From the NCBI RefSeq assembly GCF_004216855.1, contig NZ_SGXT01000017.1, forward strand, positions 172,169 through 236,168: 64,000 bases of DNA. Reading direction: 5' to 3'. Source of the stretch: Microcella alkaliphila (GTDB taxonomy: Bacteria; Actinomycetota; Actinomycetes; Actinomycetales; Microbacteriaceae). A program made the position numbers and the translations under genes. Shown one piece after another: positions 53,497 to 62,054 of this stretch. The notes beneath the pieces were generated by a model. The model saw nothing but the letters and a program-made list of their open reading frames with translations, did not search any database and was not told where the DNA came from. Within the stretch, counting starts at the first letter, position 1, and every line of letters begins with the position of its first letter.

Positions 53497-54557
53497 TGTG
53501 GGCTCCAGTCGGGGGTGTCGAATCGGGCGCGCTCCGCGTCGGTGAGCGGGGCGAAGAACGACGCGACCCGGTCGGGGTCGACGTCGTCGATCGTCGGAGG
53601 ATGCCAGCGCGGCTGCCGGTCTTTGTCGACGAGCTGCGCACGCACCCCCTCGGCGAAGTCGGGCTCGTCGAGCAGACGCAGCACGACGCGGTACTCCTGG
53701 GCGAGTGCGTCGTCGAGCCGGTCGAGGCGGCGGGCGCGGCGCAGCGCCGCAAGCGTCGTGACGAGGGATGTGGGTGAGCGTTCGGCGAGGGTGCGGGCGG
53801 CCTCCTGCAGCTCGGGCACGGCGGATGCTCGCAGCCGGTCCAGAATCACCGCCACGTCGTCGCCGCGATACGCCGCGTCGAGTTCGCGCTGAATGTGGTC
53901 GAGCGGGGCGTCGCCCGGGTCGGTGGCGAGGCTGTCGAGCACCGCGTCGACGTCGTCGGCCTCGGTGCAGCGCTCAAGCGCGTCGAGCAACTCGTCGAGC
54001 CGGTCGGATGGCACGGTCACGTCGGCGAGTCCGACCGCGATCGCGTCGGCCGCACCCACCATTTGCCCGGTGAGTGCGAGGTGAGTGCCGGCCTCGCCGG
54101 GGCCGCGGCTGAGCAGCCAGCTGCCACCGACGTCGGGGGTGAAGCCGATACCCGTCTCGGGCATGCCGATGCGGGTGCGTTCGGTGACGACCCGGTGCGA
54201 GCCGTGCGCAGAGACGCCCACGCCGCCCCCCAGCACGATGCCGTCCATCAGCGCGACGTACGGCTTCGGGTACCGGGCGATCAGGCTGTTGAGCCGGTAC
54301 TCGTCGAAGAAGAACTGGGCGGCGGCCGACACGGTGCCTTCGGCGACCGCCTGGCGCATGGCGACGATGTCGCCGCCGGCGCAGAACGCGCGGTCGCCCG
54401 CCCCGCGGATCGCAACCACAGCGATACGGTCGTCGCTCGCCCACGCGCGCAGAGCATCCCGAATGCCGATCACCATGTCGTGCGTGAGGGCGTTCAGGGC
54501 GCGGGGCCGGTCGAGGGTGATCAGCCCCAGCCGGCCGTGAGTCTCGACGTCGAGCAT
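53493..54557 (-). CDS. 3-hydroxyisobutyryl-CoA hydrolase-type crotonase
   Basis: 354 residues, longer than hydratases, as expected for [21 protein letters not shown] (about 58-73), [45 protein letters not shown] and [22 protein letters not shown] (about 131-152) are the HIBYL-CoA hydrolase pattern. The C-terminal [20 protein letters not shown] is the characteristic second domain. It releases 3-hydroxyisobutyrate in valine catabolism. Leaderless: TAGCGT ends 6 nt before the ATG. Confidence 0.92.
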   Translation of the reverse strand: MLDVETHGRLGLITLDRPRALNALTHDMVIGIRDALRAWASDDRIAVVAIRGAGDRAFCAGGDIVAMRQAVAEGTVSAAAQFFFDEYRLNSLIARYPKPYVALMDGIVLGGGVGVSAHGSHRVVTERTRIGMPETGIGFTPDVGGSWLLSRGPGEAGTHLALTGQMVGAADAIAVGLADVTVPSDRLDELLDALERCTEADDVDAVLDSLATDPGDAPLDHIQRELDAAYRGDDVAVILDRLRASAVPELQEAARTLAERSPTSLVTTLAALRRARRLDRLDDALAQEYRVVLRLLDEPDFAEGVRAQLVDKDRQPRWHPPTIDDVDPDRVASFFAPLTDAERARFDTPDWSPQ

Positions 54558-54563
54558 GCCCCC

Positions 54564-54569
54564 ACGCTA
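54564..54569 (-). promoter_or_regulatory. -10 box TAGCGT for leaderless HIBCH-type gene
   Basis: Minus strand TAGCGT, GGGGGC, ATG 54557. It lies within the last bases before the APC permease stop. Confidence 0.58.
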
Positions 54570-55885
54570 GCGGCCGCGACGCACAGCCCGCGGAACGATG
54601 TACAGAAGCGCACCGATCGCCAGCATGATGCCGCCCGCCAGCCACACCTGCCACGACTGCTGACTGAGCAACAGCAGGCACGAGCCGACACCGAGGATGG
54701 GGATCGCTGTCCACACCCGGAAGTGCCGGTGCTCGACCGCGTCGCGGCGCAGGACCAGCACGGCGATGTTGACGGCGATGAACACAATGAGCAGCAGCAG
54801 AACCACCGTCTCGGCGAGCATCTCGAGCGTGCCGATCGTGGCGAGGACCATCGCGACCGCGGTCGTCGCAACGATCGCGACCCACGGCGTGCGGCGATTC
54901 GGCAGCACGCGGCCGAGTACGCGCGGCAGCAGGCCCTGCTCGGCCATACCGAAGGCAAGCCGGCTCGCCATGATCATGGTCAGCAGGGCACCGTTCGCCA
55001 CGGCGATCAGGGCGACCAGACTGAAGGCCCAGGGCGGTATTCCCGCGCCGGTCGACTCAACGACGGCCAGCAGGGGGCGCTGGTGTCGGCCAGCTCCTCC
55101 GCGGGTAGGGCGATGCCGCTCGCAAGAGCGACGAGCAGATACATGACGCCCGCGGCAATGAGGGCGCCGAAGAGCGCGCGAGGGTAGGTGCGGCTCGGAT
55201 CGCGAATCTCTTCGGCGACATTCGCCGAAACTTCGAACCCCACGAAGGAGTAGAAGGCGACAATCGCGGCAGCGAGGATGGCGAGCGCCGGCGCGGAGCC
55301 CTCGGGCAGCGCCGTCAGTCGCGACGCGTCTCCGCCGCCCCCGCCCACGAACAATCCGACGACTGCGACCACGAGCACGAGTCCGCTCACCTCGATGATC
55401 GTCATGACCACGTTCGCGCGCAACGACTCGCGGATTCCGCGGGCGTTGAGCACCCCGATCGCCGCGAGGAACAGCAGTGCCGTGATGATCGGCGGAATGT
55501 CGATGAATACCGACAGGTAGTCGCCCGCGAACGCCAGGGTGAGGCCGGCGGCGCTCGTGACTCCGGCCGCCAGCATGCTGAAGCCGATGAGGAACGAGAC
55601 GATCGGCTTCTGGAATGCGCGCTCGACGAAGACTGCGGCGCCGCCCGCCTTCGGATACTTCGTCACCAACTCGGCGTACGAGCCAGCGGTGAGCAGTGCA
55701 AGGCCCAGTGCGAGCATGATCGGCGCCCACAACATGCCTCCCACGTCACCGGCCAGCACACCCATGAGCGCGTAGATGCCAGCGCCCAGCACATCGCCGA
55801 GGATGAACAAGAAGAGGAGCCACCCGGTGATCGCTCGACGCAGTTTCGTCGGATCGCGATTGGTGTCGGCCATCGTTTCGGTCAT
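54567..55885 (-). pseudogene. APC-family amino acid permease, interrupted by one frameshift
   Basis: The first frame (from ATG 55885) gives a normal APC N-terminus with ~7 helices (LFLFILGDVLGAGIYALMGVLAGDVGG, SYAELVTKYPKAGGAAVFVERAF, FYSFVGFEVSANVAEEIRDPSRTYPRA) up to GIALPAEELADTSAP. There it runs into nonsense. The family sequence continues in another frame with LLAVVESTGAGIPPWAFSLVALIAVANGALLTMIMASRL...LPRVLGRVLPNRRTPWVAI to VPRAVRRGR at 54567. The break is at a run of five G (plus strand 55073-55077), consistent with loss of one base. The joined product would be ~438 residues, a normal length. It may be a real mutation or a homopolymer sequencing error. Confidence 0.85.
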
Positions 55886-55891
55886 CCTCCG

Positions 55892-55897
55892 ACCGTA
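55892..55897 (-). promoter_or_regulatory. -10 box TACGGT for the APC permease gene
   Basis: Minus strand TACGGT, CGGAGG, ATG 55885. The GGAGG in the gap is too close to the ATG to be an efficient ribosome site, so a leaderless message is plausible. Confidence 0.5.
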
Positions 55898-56078
55898 CGG
55901 AGAGCCGAGCGTCGCCGCACCGGGTTGACGGCACGCTTGTGGCCCACTAGGGCTGCGGGCCGTCGGCTCGGTATCAAAAAAGGCACCGGGATGCTGTCAG
56001 CATTTTCCGAGCATCCGGCCGGGTCCGTCGCCCCTCACGCACGAACGAGCGGACAGGATGGACGGAGACAGTTCGACC

Positions 56079-56380
56079 ATGGACGCATTCACCACCAAGA
56101 ACACCAGCGCCGGACTCGCCGCGATCACCGCGACGGGACTGCTCGCCGTGGGAGTCGCCATGCCGGCGACCGCGAAGACGAACTCGAGCTCGGTCGACCG
56201 GTCGGAGCACAGCACCACGACCGATACGACGACCAGCGTGCTCGATGGCATCCGGGCGGTGCTCACCGGCGGGTCGATCAGCGATCTCGTCGGCGGATCT
56301 CGCTCGACTCGCTCGTGGGTGACGTGACCGGCATCGTCAGCGATGTGACCGGCTCGCTGACCGGCACCCTCGGTCGCTGA
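56079..56380 (+). pseudogene. Small secreted protein gene with an apparent frameshift
   Basis: MDAFTTKNTSAGLAAITATG then LLAVGVAMPATAKTNSSSVD is a clean signal peptide (cleavage after ATA) and a Ser/Thr-rich stretch, then TSVLDGIRAVLTGGSISDLVGG. At about 56295 the frame shifts: in the next frame it continues ISLDSLVGDVTGIVSDVTGS then LTGTLGR and stops at 56380. The join reads naturally, so one base is missing. Intact length would be ~100 residues. Function unknown. GGAG lies 12 nt before ATG 56079. The terminator at 56393 follows directly. Confidence 0.62.
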
Positions 56381-56392
56381 CCGCGAGACGAT

Positions 56393-56424
56393 GAAGGCCC
56401 CCGCGACAGTTCGCGGGGGCCTTC
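56393..56424. terminator. Perfect hairpin between the secreted-protein gene and tRNA-Arg
   Basis: GAAGGCCCCCGCGA and TCGCGGGGGCCTTC are perfect 14-bp arms with a CAGT loop, followed by ACTTT on the plus strand. Serves both converging transcripts. Confidence 0.9.
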
Positions 56425-56430
56425 ACTTTG

Positions 56431-56503
56431 CGCGCCCCGAGGGACTCGAACCCCCAACCTTCTGATCCGTAGTCAGATGCTCTATCCATTGAGCTAGGGG
56501 CGC
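56431..56503 (-). tRNA. tRNA-Arg(ACG)
   Basis: 73 nt on the minus strand. Acceptor GCGCCCC/GGGGCGC, D-arm AGCTCAATGGATAGAGC, anticodon stem TCTGA/TCAGA with loop CTACGGA giving anticodon ACG, and T-arm GGGGGTTCGAGTCCC. CCA is not encoded. Its A34 is the substrate of the tadA product encoded at 36329-36796. Confidence 0.96.
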
Positions 56504-56645
56504 ACATCGCATAGCGACCACGCGAGCATACCAGCGTCAAGGGGGCGGTGCGAATCGGCCGACCCCTGGTTGGGGACTTCTCGGATTCGCGCCGTCGCCA
56601 TAGTGTGAGCCTCGAGAACGACGAGGATGGGGAGGGCGACGGCGC

Positions 56646-58364
56646 ATGGTGAACCGAGCTGCACCCTCGCGCGAGTCCGCCGAAAAGCCCGCGTATCGCT
56701 TTCGCAACTCGCTCGGCGATCCGCGAATGGCGCTGCTCGCGCCCAGGGTCACGGCGCGACTCCTCCAGGGCGTATTCGCGCTCATCTTTCTCGCAGCAAC
56801 AATCCTTTTGCTCTTCATCGAGCCTCACACGGTGCTGTCCCTTCGCTACCTGACGGGGGGAGTTCTCATCGCAGCGGCGACCGCCGCGGTCCTTCTTCCC
56901 GCAATGAACGGCCGAGATGTTAAGCCGTGGATGGTGGTCCTACCGGGCATGGACTTCCTGGCATTCGCGATCATCCGTCTCGAATCGACGGGCGCGGCCA
57001 CGAACCCGATGGTCATGATGCTGACCCTGCCCGCGATCTGGGCCGGGCTGATGAGGTCCTGGCGGTCGATCGCGGTGATCGCCGTCCTGTCTGTCGCCGT
57101 GATCACCCCGGACATCGTCGTGCTCACCCAGGGTCGACTGACCGAGTCGAACGCCGATCGCGCCATCATGCTGATCGGCATGCTCCCGCTGGTGATGATC
57201 TTGGGGGCGGTCGCCGCACACACGATGGCGAGCATCCTGATCGACAGACGACTGGCACTCAAAAGGGAGCGCGAGCAACGCGCCGCCGCAGCCGCCGAGA
57301 GCGAGCGCAGCCGCTTCCTGCTGGATACCGTGCTCGACTCGCTCGCCGTCGGAGTCATCGTGACCGACCCGGAAGGCGAGCTCGTGCTCATGAACCGCAT
57401 CCTGCGGGAGAGCCCGGAGTTGAGCGCCGACGGAGCGGACCCCTGGGAGGCCTACAAGAACTCGCCGGCATTTGAGGCGGACGGCCTAACACCGTTGCCG
57501 AAAGACGAGTCGACCTACAACCGTGTGGTGCGGGGTGACTACGTGTCGGAACGACTGCTGTGGGTCGGCCCACCCCATGGGCGGCAGCGAGCGCTGTCTG
57601 TTTCCGGCAGCCCGGTCCACACGGCCACCGGTGCGCACATCGCCAACGTCATCATCATCACCGAAGTGACCGACTACCTTCAGGCCCTCAAGGCGAAGGA
57701 TGCCTTCATCGGGACCGTCTCACACGAACTGCGCACCCCGCTGACCACCGTGACGGGGGTGCTCGAAGTATTCGAGGAGCACATCGATGAGCTGCCGAGC
57801 GACCTGGCCCAGTGGTTGCCGGTCCTCCAGCGCAACGTGACGCGGCAGCACGTCCTCGTTCGCGACCTCCTCACCGCCGCCGGCACGCGCACCGGCGCGC
57901 TCCTGCTCGAGCGAGACACGACGGACCTGGGTTGCGTGGCAACCGAAGCCGTGTCGGCGCTCAATGCCGAGGCGGGACGCAAGAACATCGAGATCGTTCT
58001 CGACGTGCACTCTGCGGTCGGTAACTTCGACCCCACCCGCCTGTCACAGGTCGCCGAGAACCTCATCACCAACGCCGTGCGGTATACGCCACCGGGCGGC
58101 CGCGTCACCGTGCGCACGCGCACCGTCGGCGACGAACTCGAACTGGTCGTGAGCGACACCGGGGTCGGCATCTTCGCCGCCGACAAGGAGCGCCTCTTCG
58201 AACAGTTCTTCCGCTCTGAAAGCGCCCGCAGCTCCGCGATTCGGGGCGTCGGGCTGGGGCTCCCCATCGTCAAGGCGATCGTGGATGCCCACCGCGGGCG
58301 CATCAACATTGACAGCGAGCCCGGGGAGGGCACGACGGTGACCGTGCGCCTTCCTCGCGACTGA
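56646..58364 (+). CDS. Membrane sensor histidine kinase, orphan
   Basis: 572 residues. Six predicted helices within about residues 37-195 (VTARLLQGVFALIFLAATILLLFI, VLSLRYLTGGVLIAAATAAVLL, WRSIAVIAVLSVAVITPDIVVL, AIMLIGMLPLVMILGAVAAHTMA). A short coiled coil (KREREQRAAAAAESERSR), a PAS domain (LDTVLDSLAVGVIVTDPEGELVLMNRIL), HisKA with H360 in VSHELRTPLTTVTG, and HATPase with NLITNAVRYTP, DTGVGIFAADKERLFEQFF and GVGLGLPIVKAIVDAH follow. Catalytic boxes are intact. No response regulator gene is adjacent. GGGGAGGG lies ~9 nt before the ATG. Confidence 0.93.
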   Translation: MVNRAAPSRESAEKPAYRFRNSLGDPRMALLAPRVTARLLQGVFALIFLAATILLLFIEPHTVLSLRYLTGGVLIAAATAAVLLPAMNGRDVKPWMVVLPGMDFLAFAIIRLESTGAATNPMVMMLTLPAIWAGLMRSWRSIAVIAVLSVAVITPDIVVLTQGRLTESNADRAIMLIGMLPLVMILGAVAAHTMASILIDRRLALKREREQRAAAAAESERSRFLLDTVLDSLAVGVIVTDPEGELVLMNRILRESPELSADGADPWEAYKNSPAFEADGLTPLPKDESTYNRVVRGDYVSERLLWVGPPHGRQRALSVSGSPVHTATGAHIANVIIITEVTDYLQALKAKDAFIGTVSHELRTPLTTVTGVLEVFEEHIDELPSDLAQWLPVLQRNVTRQHVLVRDLLTAAGTRTGALLLERDTTDLGCVATEAVSALNAEAGRKNIEIVLDVHSAVGNFDPTRLSQVAENLITNAVRYTPPGGRVTVRTRTVGDELELVVSDTGVGIFAADKERLFEQFFRSESARSSAIRGVGLGLPIVKAIVDAHRGRINIDSEPGEGTTVTVRLPRD

Positions 58365-58403
58365 GCGCGAGCATCCCGCCGATCGTGTGAAGCCGCCCGG
58401 GCA

Positions 58404-58437
58404 AACGAAAAGCCCCGCCGTAGCGGGGCTTGTTCGT
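58404..58437. terminator. Intrinsic terminator after the histidine kinase gene
   Basis: AAGCCCCGC CGTA GCGGGGCTT perfect 9-bp stem, extended by ACGAA/TTCGT on the outside, T-rich on the plus side. It marks the end of the core-like segment; composition changes after it. Confidence 0.88.
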
Positions 58438-59124
58438 GGCGGGCTCCTTGCGAAACTGCGGTATGCGGCGGACTATGCAGGTCTCGTTGGCGTCCGTGAC
58501 GAGTAATCCTCCACGGCGCGGCAGATAATCCTCTACGCATGACGGCATGTGGATTTGCTGCCGCATCCCAAAAGGCGGTGCCGACGGACTGCGGTCACCG
58601 GATGAGATGCGCAGCTTTATTCGCGGACTGGAGCATTCGCTACGACCCGACGAATCGCGAGTCTCGCTTCAAGGGCAGGGCGATCGGCAGGCAATTCCGA
58701 CTTGCACGTGCTTCTGTGGGCCGAGCGTTCGCGAACTTCTAGCGGTCTGGCACCACCAATTCACTCGCGGGTCGTGTGCGTACTGATAGGCGGGTTCATT
58801 CGCCTTCACAGCGGGGACACCAAGGACACTGACGCAGCCGTTCAAGTGCACGCCGAACCCCCGTCACCGACCGGCAGCTCGAGCCTCACGACATCGAAGA
58901 TCGACCACGATGGAACACAAGTGGCGCCGTACTACTCGCCCACATGCTGTTCGGTCCAGATTGCCCGCCTCGACGTAGAAAGCTCAAAGTGATCCCTAGG
59001 TCATCACGCCAGGAACGTCGTATGGGCCTCGAGGAAGCGAAAGGAAGCGTCTCCCCTGCGTGCGTTGCATATCGGCGCATCAGGCCTATGTCCAGCGTCC
59101 TCAACCAGAGAACTCCCTTGGCCG
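58438..59124. other. ~690-bp stretch without a supportable gene, left edge of the accessory region
   Basis: Lower GC than the preceding genes. Open frames exist (for example 58547-58786 plus, with CTCFCGPSVRELLAVWHH), but none has a ribosome site, recognisable domain or neighbour support. Two direct repeats TAATCCTCCACG (58504-58515) and TAATCCTCTACG (58526-58537), 22 bp apart, are present. It may hold decayed DNA from an insertion. Confidence 0.5.
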
Positions 59125-59130
59125 TAACCT
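59125..59130 (+). promoter_or_regulatory. -10 box TAACCT for leaderless HEPN-type gene
   Basis: TAACCT, CGGGAGT, ATG 59138: a 7-nt gap, which fixes the start at 59138 rather than the open frame further upstream. Confidence 0.5.
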
Positions 59131-59137
59131 CGGGAGT

Positions 59138-59842
59138 ATGGGCTTATCATTCGACGATGTACGAAGCCTCCCTCTGCCCGATTTGAGCCTGAGCCTGCTT
59201 CGATCATTGGGAGCGGAACCGAACTTCAATAATTTGATTCAGGGGTTCAAGCGGCGCGGGGGTTCGGACCAGCCTCCTCCGGACCTCGAGGTCATGCTCG
59301 CTCGCCTGTCGGACGCGTGGGCGTGGCTCGAAGCGCACGCTCTTGTGGGGCGCTCACCGAAGAATCCACAAGGCAGCAACTGGAGTCGTGTAACGAGCAT
59401 GGGGAGGGCCTTGCTCGAAGATCCTGATGCGATCTCGAAGGTCTGGGCGAATGACCGCCTTTCGGGCGCGCTTCACCCAGCACTGTCATCTGCCCGATCA
59501 AATTTCGCGCTCGGCGACTATGAGACCGCCTCGTTCGCTGCGATGAAGGCCGTCGAGGTGGAGGTGCGCCGAGTGTCTGGCCTATCCAATGAACTCCTCG
59601 GAGTCGCCCTCATGAGGAAAGCGTTCAATCCGAAGGATGGTCCTCTGCGAGACCCGGAGGCAGAGGGCGGCGAACAACAGGCGATTGCCGACCTTTTCGC
59701 TGGCGCGATTGGTGCTTACAAGAATCCGGCCAGCCATCGCACCGTTCAATTCGACGATGCGGTCGAGGCTGCCGAAGTGATTCAACTTGCAGATCTACTA
59801 CTCCGAGTCGTTCAACGCGCACACTCGCGACGGGATCACTAA
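59138..59842 (+). CDS. TIGR02391/HEPN_Ymh-type abortive-infection-like protein
   Basis: 234 residues. N-terminal half LPLPDLSLSLLRSLGAEPNF, MLARLSDAWAWLEAHALVGR and SNWSRVTSMGRALLED is a small wHTH-like domain. The C-terminal half is a HEPN-type helical bundle: LSSARSNFALGDYETASFAAMKAVEVEVRRVSGL, then GEQQAIADLFAGAIGAYKNPASHRTVQFDDAVEAAEVIQLADLLLRVV. The segment K195-N-P-A-S-H200 matches the HEPN R/K-N-x3-H catalytic-type motif of RNases. This is the Ymh-type family often found in defence islands. Its stop codon overlaps that of the convergent CD-NTase gene (CTAA at 59839-59842). GC is lower than in core genes. Confidence 0.78.
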   Translation: MGLSFDDVRSLPLPDLSLSLLRSLGAEPNFNNLIQGFKRRGGSDQPPPDLEVMLARLSDAWAWLEAHALVGRSPKNPQGSNWSRVTSMGRALLEDPDAISKVWANDRLSGALHPALSSARSNFALGDYETASFAAMKAVEVEVRRVSGLSNELLGVALMRKAFNPKDGPLRDPEAEGGEQQAIADLFAGAIGAYKNPASHRTVQFDDAVEAAEVIQLADLLLRVVQRAHSRRDH

Positions 59843-61149
59843 GGCACCTGCGAGTTCGTACTGATCGGTACGTCGATCCTGTCCCGCGCTACGACGATGC
59901 CACTCTTGATGACGTAACACTCGACGACGTGATCGCCACGGAACTCGGTGCGCTCATACCTGCCGTTGACCCGGTTCGAAGGCACGATCTGCCCGCGGAC
60001 CTTGTTCCGACGCTCAGCTTCGTCGCCCCGATTCAGGACCTTCCAGCGGAGATCGAATGGATACGGAACAGTGCACTCCATCACGGCGAACTCAAGTTCC
60101 TTGTTGGGTAGGAGGAGGCTCTTGGCTTGGAGAATCTCTCTCAATGACGCAGGACGCCAGCCCTTTTGGGTCACAGTGCAGTCGATCGCGAGGTTGTACT
60201 GGATATCGACCGAGTACTGCTGTTCTATAAACTCCTCCGTGTTGTCGAACGAGCGAACAGGATCGCTGGCCTTCAGGGGCACCGCGGCTCCGAACACTTC
60301 GCGCCACTTCCTGTTTGCCGAGGCCTTACCTTCGTTAGCGATGGCCTCAAGGCACCATTTGTAGGCCCTCTCCGCTTTGGGCTGAAATCGCGCCTTCACC
60401 TTCACCCGCTGGTTGCTGCCCAAGGCCAAATAGAAGTCCTTGTCGGGCTCGTCCTTCAGGAACTCAAAGAAGTCACGGACCATCAAATCGAAAGATCCGA
60501 CTCCGGCGGAATCGTAGGCGGCCGTCTGGCTGAAGAAACGGTGTACCAGAGTGTCGACGAGCAGGCCGCCCATGTTCACGCCGTTGGCGTTCTTCCACGC
60601 TCGTGTCATCCTCGCGAGGTGCCGCATGTTCCTTGAGGTGCGGTCGTTGCATTCCTTCGTCGCCTCAATCTCGGCCCGAGGCTTCGTGACCTTCCAACCC
60701 CTTGCGGCGGTGTCCGGGTAATCGAAGCCTCCGTCACCGTTCTTGAACGCCGGCTGAACTTCGAACTTGAAGGCGTTGCTCTTGAACTGCACGCGAACAA
60801 CGCACTGATCGACGCGGACATCACTGTTCGGGTAGCGCGCGGTCAAATCGTCTCGGACTCGCTCAAGCATTCTCCGCGGACCCGTCTCACTTCCATAATC
60901 CGCCCGAATCCCGGGCGGGAGGATGAAAATCATGTCGAGATCGGAGACGCCCTTGATCGCAGTGTGCCGACCAAATGAGCCGACCATGAGCGTGTGGTCT
61001 ACGCACCCGTCCATGGCTCGGAAGTCTTTGTTCAGGGCCTTTGCGATCTCGTGCTTGCGTGATGCAACCTTGGCCACTGCGTCGCCGACCTTCAGGTTCA
61101 TCAGCAACGCGTTGAAAGTTTCAGAGGTCTTCACGATCAAACGTCCCAT
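59839..61149 (-). CDS. CD-NTase (SMODS) cyclic-oligonucleotide synthase with AGS-C sensor domain
   Basis: 436 residues from ATG 61149. Polymerase-beta-like nucleotidyltransferase: VGSFGRHTAIKGVSDLDMIF with GS at 57-58 and the metal-binding D70 and D72. The third acid is likely E130 in FKFEVQPAF. The helical OAS1-like second domain follows (MRHLARMTRAWKNANGVNMGGLLVDTLVHRFF). The C-terminal ~100 residues (FAVMECTVPYPFDLRWKVLNRGDEA...FRGDHVVECYVIKSGIVVARD) are the AGS-C beta-sandwich sensor. Such enzymes make cyclic di- or trinucleotides on phage infection to trigger an effector. The gene overlaps the SLATT effector gene by 13 bp in one operon. No Cap2/Cap3 genes, so this is a minimal (type I) CBASS layout. 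The product nucleotide cannot be inferred. Confidence 0.9.
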   Translation of the reverse strand: MGRLIVKTSETFNALLMNLKVGDAVAKVASRKHEIAKALNKDFRAMDGCVDHTLMVGSFGRHTAIKGVSDLDMIFILPPGIRADYGSETGPRRMLERVRDDLTARYPNSDVRVDQCVVRVQFKSNAFKFEVQPAFKNGDGGFDYPDTAARGWKVTKPRAEIEATKECNDRTSRNMRHLARMTRAWKNANGVNMGGLLVDTLVHRFFSQTAAYDSAGVGSFDLMVRDFFEFLKDEPDKDFYLALGSNQRVKVKARFQPKAERAYKWCLEAIANEGKASANRKWREVFGAAVPLKASDPVRSFDNTEEFIEQQYSVDIQYNLAIDCTVTQKGWRPASLREILQAKSLLLPNKELEFAVMECTVPYPFDLRWKVLNRGDEAERRNKVRGQIVPSNRVNGRYERTEFRGDHVVECYVIKSGIVVARDRIDVPISTNSQVP

Positions 61150-61730
61150 TCTTCGAGCCGAAGTGCTTGAGGGAGGAACAGGTCGATCTCTCGAGAGGTG
61201 AATGTCATTTCCTCGTTGTGCTTCAGTCCCCTCTGCGCACTCTTGAAGGCCTTCCAACTCGCCCTCGGGGCGTCCGCGTAGGCGGCCCGGGTGGCCTGCT
61301 GCAATTCGTCGCGGCGAGACCTCGCCGGGACGTCGGAAATGTCTTCCGACATCAAGTCAGAAATCAAGGATAGGTATGACTCGCGAACGTCCCAGAGCCG
61401 AGAAGCGATGTCGCGATGGGCGTGTGACTCGTCCGCAAATCTGAAGGTCTTCGCGCCAAGGCTCAGCCAGGTCACCAATAGCGCGATAGTTGATGTCGTG
61501 AGGCTGGTGAGTACTGGGTCGCCCACCAGGCCGACCACCGCGACCAGGAAGGTGCCGGAACCGACGGCCGTAAGAGCGATCAGTGCCCCCTGCTGCCACC
61601 TGTGTTTCCGGAAGCAGATGTCCGCTTGTTTCTCATGCGTTTTATGGCTGTAAACCACGCGCCCAAAAGACTCGCGAACCTGCGCCAGGAGGAATGGATC
61701 GCGCACAGACCTCATTGCCATATCGTTCAT
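61137..61730 (-). CDS. SLATT-domain 2TM membrane effector
   Basis: 197 residues from ATG 61730, with GGAG 7 nt upstream. About residues 1-45 form a cytosolic helix with ESFGRVVYSHKTHEKQADICF. Two close membrane helices follow (about 47-69 GALIALTAVGSGTFLVAVVGLVG; 72-91 LTSLTTSTIALLVTWLSL). Then KTFRFADESHAHRDIASRLWDVRESYLSLISDL, a long amphipathic helix, and a polar C-terminal region to EEWDV. This is the SLATT (SMODS/SLOG-associated 2TM) layout, a predicted pore-forming effector that depolarises the membrane when the CD-NTase signal binds. First gene of the two-gene operon, effector before synthase. Confidence 0.85.
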   Translation of the reverse strand: MNDMAMRSVRDPFLLAQVRESFGRVVYSHKTHEKQADICFRKHRWQQGALIALTAVGSGTFLVAVVGLVGDPVLTSLTTSTIALLVTWLSLGAKTFRFADESHAHRDIASRLWDVRESYLSLISDLMSEDISDVPARSRRDELQQATRAAYADAPRASWKAFKSAQRGLKHNEEMTFTSREIDLFLPQALRLEEWDV

Positions 61731-62054
61731 CAAGTTGCTCCGATCGACTATTGGATACGTTGCGAGGGACTTGCTCCGGGCTCCAGAATGACGGCCACCA
61801 CCGACATTCCAAGCGAAACGCGGCGAGTGACTTTGGTCAGGCTGGCCGACTGAGTCACAAATTGTCCTGAAAGTGACCCGCAAGGGGTCCCCGGCTTGTT
61901 CCGGCTTCGTGAAGTGGCGCTCAATGCAGAGACTCGACGGCTTTTCTGCACATTCATGCCGACGCACCTGTGTGTCACCGAAGGTGACGTACTGAAAGCG
62001 CGCACGACGCGCCCTACCGCCACCTAACTTGCGAAGAGCGACCATGATTGACGA
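61731..62054. other. 324-bp gap between divergent SLATT operon and membrane-protein gene
   Basis: No supportable gene: the minus frame stays open upstream of the SLATT start but has no ribosome site or homology I recognise. It must hold the promoters of both flanking transcripts; I cannot point to a convincing -35/-10 pair for the SLATT operon. Confidence 0.45.

Noticed and set aside
56431..58404. tRNA-Arg as the attachment site of the defence island
   Set aside because: A core-like histidine kinase gene and a terminator lie between the tRNA and the island, and I see no repeat of the tRNA 3' end within the window.
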